Below are positions 6,421 through 7,747 of a DNA stretch of 7,747 nt, one piece after another; position 1 is the first letter of the stretch, and each line of letters opens with the position of its first letter. The DNA comes from CAVSWN01 sp046728115 (GTDB lineage: Bacteria > Acidobacteriota > Vicinamibacteria > Vicinamibacterales > CAVVIG01). The stretch lies in assembly GCA_046728115.1 (NCBI GenBank), contig JBKPDW010000367.1:1-7747 (forward strand). The letters run 5' to 3'. The notes below the pieces were generated by a model. It saw only the letters and a program-made list of their open reading frames with translations, had not been told where the DNA came from and did not search any database. The position numbers and the translations under genes were made by a program.

Positions 6421-6936
6421 ATGAATCCGATGATTCCGTTTGTCGCTGCCGCGCTGCTGCTCGGCGGGCAACATCCCCAGATGCCGGCCGGAATGTCGCA
6501 TGAAGAGCATCTGAAACAGATGCAGAAGGATGAGGCCCTAAAGAAACGCGGGGCCGACGCGATGGGGTTCGACCAGGACGCTACCGCCCATCACTTCAGA
6601 CTGGCCGTGACCGGCGGCTCGATTGAGGTCACGGTCAAGGACCAAGCAGACCAGAATACGATTGCGGCGGTCCGCAGCCACTTGCGGTCGATCGCGAGCG
6701 AGTTCGCGAACGGTCAGTTCGACAAGCCGTTTCAGACACACGACGAGGTCCCTCCCGGCGTGGTCGAAATACAGAAGAGCAGCCAGAACATTGCGTACCG
6801 TTATGAGGACCTGCCTCAGGGCGGCGCCGTGCGCATCGAGACGAAAGACAGACGCGCGCTCGAAGCGGTGCATGAATTCCTTCGGTACCAGATCACGGAG
6901 CATCGCACCGGTGATCCGCTGGAGGTGAAGCGCTGA
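6421..6936 (+). CDS. secreted His/Met-rich MGFDQ-family protein, unknown function
   Basis: The 171-residue product starts with a short signal peptide (hydrophobic core about 4-15). A His/Met-rich linker follows (HPQMPAGMSHEEHLKQMQ, about 18-35), a composition seen in copper-binding periplasmic proteins. The mature domain has MGFDQDATAHHF (48-59), an SIEVTVKD strand, an RSHLRSIASEF helix, a PPGVVEIQKS turn and a C-terminal VHEFLRYQITEHRTGD (150-165). I recognise this from memory as a conserved uncharacterised family; the domain alternates beta-strand and amphipathic helix and has no cysteine. The HH (57-58) and H30 are candidate ligands. It is divergent from merR across the operator, so it is probably a member of the MerR regulon. 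It is intact, unlike the genes to the left. Confidence 0.8.
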   Translation: MNPMIPFVAAALLLGGQHPQMPAGMSHEEHLKQMQKDEALKKRGADAMGFDQDATAHHFRLAVTGGSIEVTVKDQADQNTIAAVRSHLRSIASEFANGQFDKPFQTHDEVPPGVVEIQKSSQNIAYRYEDLPQGGAVRIETKDRRALEAVHEFLRYQITEHRTGDPLEVKR

Positions 6937-6961
6937 GATCGGTTCGTGTCAGCACCGATCT
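6936..6961 (+). terminator. hairpin directly after the MGFDQ gene
   Basis: agatcggt (6936-6943) pairs perfectly with accgatct (6954-6961) around a 10-base loop, beginning on the last base of the stop codon. A second small stem (gcggc gct gccgc, 6963-6975) follows. There is no T-tract, so it is a possible but not textbook terminator. Confidence 0.45.
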
Positions 6962-7260
6962 AGCGGCGCTGCCGCCGCGGCTCGGTGTGTGATCTGGTGT
7001 TCGTGGATGTGTGTGCGCGCAAGTGACGCGCCGGATTGTGATAGGACTGTGATACGTCAGGCTCAAAACCCCGACGAACATCGAGGTTTAGGGACGTACA
7101 CCAAGTAATCGTGTTGGAGCGTTAAACCACTGATCGCGTGTGCGTTGACGTGTTTCGGAGCGGCTTGGTGTCGCTGGCGCGTTTCGCTTTCCAAGCGTGC
7201 CTGATCGACCGCTCCAGCATCTCTCCTCTTTAGAATCATACACTTGCCGTCGAACTTTAG
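6962..7260. other. intergenic region with short repeats and inverted repeats, no gene seen
   Basis: No frame here gives a recognisable protein. Two direct 10-base repeats link it to the bases just downstream: gattgtgata at 7034-7043 and 7273-7282, and tttagggacg at 7087-7096 and 7256-7265. Inverted pairs are nested between them: ggttta/taaacc (7085-7090, 7122-7127), ggagcgg/ccgctcc (7157-7163, 7209-7215) and gcttgg/ccaagc (7163-7168, 7191-7196). It could be a remnant of a small non-autonomous element or a structured RNA. No tRNA cloverleaf was found by eye. Confidence 0.4.
7066..7089 (-). terminator. minus-strand intrinsic-terminator-like hairpin
   Basis: On the minus strand aaacctcga (7089-7081) pairs with tcggggttt (7074-7066) around tgttcg, with one G-U pair, followed by one more t (7065) so that the stem ends in tttt. 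It would stop minus-strand transcription entering the intergenic region. No well-supported minus-strand gene feeds it in the window, other than read-through from the permease. Confidence 0.4.
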
Positions 7261-7317
7261 GGACGAATCGTTGATTGTGATAAGTCTCCTAATGTCCAAC
7301 GAACGCTTACGGCGCTC

Positions 7318-7599
7318 TTGAGAGAAAGGCGCGCGGATTTTGCGCCCACACCGGGACACGGATGGGCTGTCCGGCGATCGTACGAACGACGTCGTTTGGC
7401 CACGATCGCTTTCGATGATGCGCTCGCCGTTACTTGGTCTCCCAAACTCGCCCGAGGTCCCGAATGCAGCAAGAAGAAGCTGCCGCTGGGCGCGCTGATC
7501 GTGCATTTGAACGACGCGCATCACTGGACGCGCGAACGCATCGCAGCGTGGGCTGCCGACCCCGACGTGCCGCAAGACGAATCACACGCCCATTACTGA
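7318..7599 (+). CDS. small IVHLND-motif hypothetical protein
   Basis: The last third reads CSKKKLPLGALIVHLND and then HHWTRERIAAWAAD. I recognise this pattern from small proteins common in Acidobacteriota and some Alphaproteobacteria, in which it forms the conserved C-terminus. Function is unknown; the short helical HHWTRERIA segment carries His and Trp. The 93-residue frame uses a TTG start at 7318 and has no clear ribosome site. The frame is open back to a stop at 7258-7260, so a start nearer 7261 is possible. The N-terminal part is Arg-rich and lacks the Cys/Gly block I expect in relatives, so this may be a shortened or decaying copy. It is convergent with the permease gene, with 20 bases between stops. 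Confidence 0.5.
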   Translation: MRERRADFAPTPGHGWAVRRSYERRRLATIAFDDALAVTWSPKLARGPECSKKKLPLGALIVHLNDAHHWTRERIAAWAADPDVPQDESHAHY

Positions 7600-7619
7600 T
7601 GGGTCCCTTCCGTTGACGG

Positions 7620-7747
7620 CTATTCCGCGCGCAGCGCGGCGCACGGGTCGATCCTTGTCGCGCGGCGCGCGGGCAGCCATGCCGCCATCAGTCCCACCGC
7701 CATCAGCAGCAGCGTGACGATCGTGAACGCGATCGGATCGGTCGGCG
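7620..7747 (-). CDS. FtsX/MacB-type ABC permease, C-terminal end (partial)
   Basis: Only the last 42 codons lie in the window; the gene continues beyond the right edge. The minus strand reads TDPIAFTIVTLLLMAVGLMA, then AAWLPARRATRID, PCAALRAE and a tag stop at 7622-7620. One transmembrane helix followed by the WxPARRAxRxDPxxALR tail is the hallmark of FtsX-like permeases of the MacB group, including the large acidobacterial (ADOP) paralogue family. It would sit in the inner membrane and work with an ABC ATPase in efflux or lipoprotein handling. A Cys replaces the more usual residue after DP. It is not clearly linked to the copper genes. Confidence 0.9.
   Translation of the reverse strand, partial: PTDPIAFTIVTLLLMAVGLMAAWLPARRATRIDPCAALRAE

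Noticed and set aside
7063..7575. 170-residue minus-strand frame
   Set aside because: No recognisable domain, ends within a terminator-like hairpin, and its first half is antisense to the IVHLND motif, which looks genuinely coding.
1..7747. CRISPR array, tRNA, rRNA, intact insertion sequence
   Set aside because: No regular spaced repeats, cloverleaf or transposase were seen on either strand.

Overview
The window is GC-rich and densely coding. It looks like chromosomal DNA of a soil or environmental Gram-negative bacterium, most likely an Acidobacteriota member. This is inferred from the combination of genes: an FtsX/MacB-type permease tail ending in ARRATRIDP, a small secreted SDSMCG protein, a secreted Asp-box protein with a Cys cluster, and a His/Met-rich MGFDQ protein next to a copper ATPase. 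No ribosomal or other taxonomic marker is present, so lower ranks cannot be given.

Bases 1-4590 hold a plus-strand copper-handling operon: an outer-membrane-type barrel protein (5' end outside the window), a DUF5666-like small protein, the SDSMCG protein, an Lgt-like prolipoprotein diacylglyceryl transferase and a P1B-3 (CPH-type, CopB-like) copper ATPase. A secreted Asp-box (sialidase-fold) protein follows in the same direction (4655-5845). A merR-family regulator (5860-6324, minus) converges on it. That regulator is divergent from a small His/Met-rich secreted protein (6421-6936, plus), with a palindromic MerR-type operator between them. Bases 6937-7260 carry hairpins and short repeats but no convincing gene. 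A small IVHLND protein (7318-7599) and the C-terminal end of a minus-strand FtsX-type permease close the window.

The left half is damaged. The barrel and DUF5666-like genes are scrambled by an inversion of about 330 bp bounded by 6-bp inverted repeats (839-844 and 1176-1181). Flipping this segment on paper rejoins the barrel frame on the left and gives the DUF5666-like gene a plausible C-terminus and stop on the right. Four single-base frame lesions lie nearby (about 863, 1127, 1383 and 3353); the last two break the SDSMCG gene and the ATPase. Genes from 4655 rightwards are intact. This is either real decay or rearrangement of a metal-resistance operon, or a local sequence or assembly error. 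The sequence alone cannot decide.

Functionally the ATPase would move copper (or silver) out of the cytoplasm. The secreted His/Met/Cys-bearing proteins and the barrel probably handle metal in the periplasm or outer membrane, Lgt may serve lipoproteins of the same system, and the MerR protein probably senses the metal. Only the ATPase and Lgt assignments rest on strong motifs; the roles of the small secreted proteins are inference.
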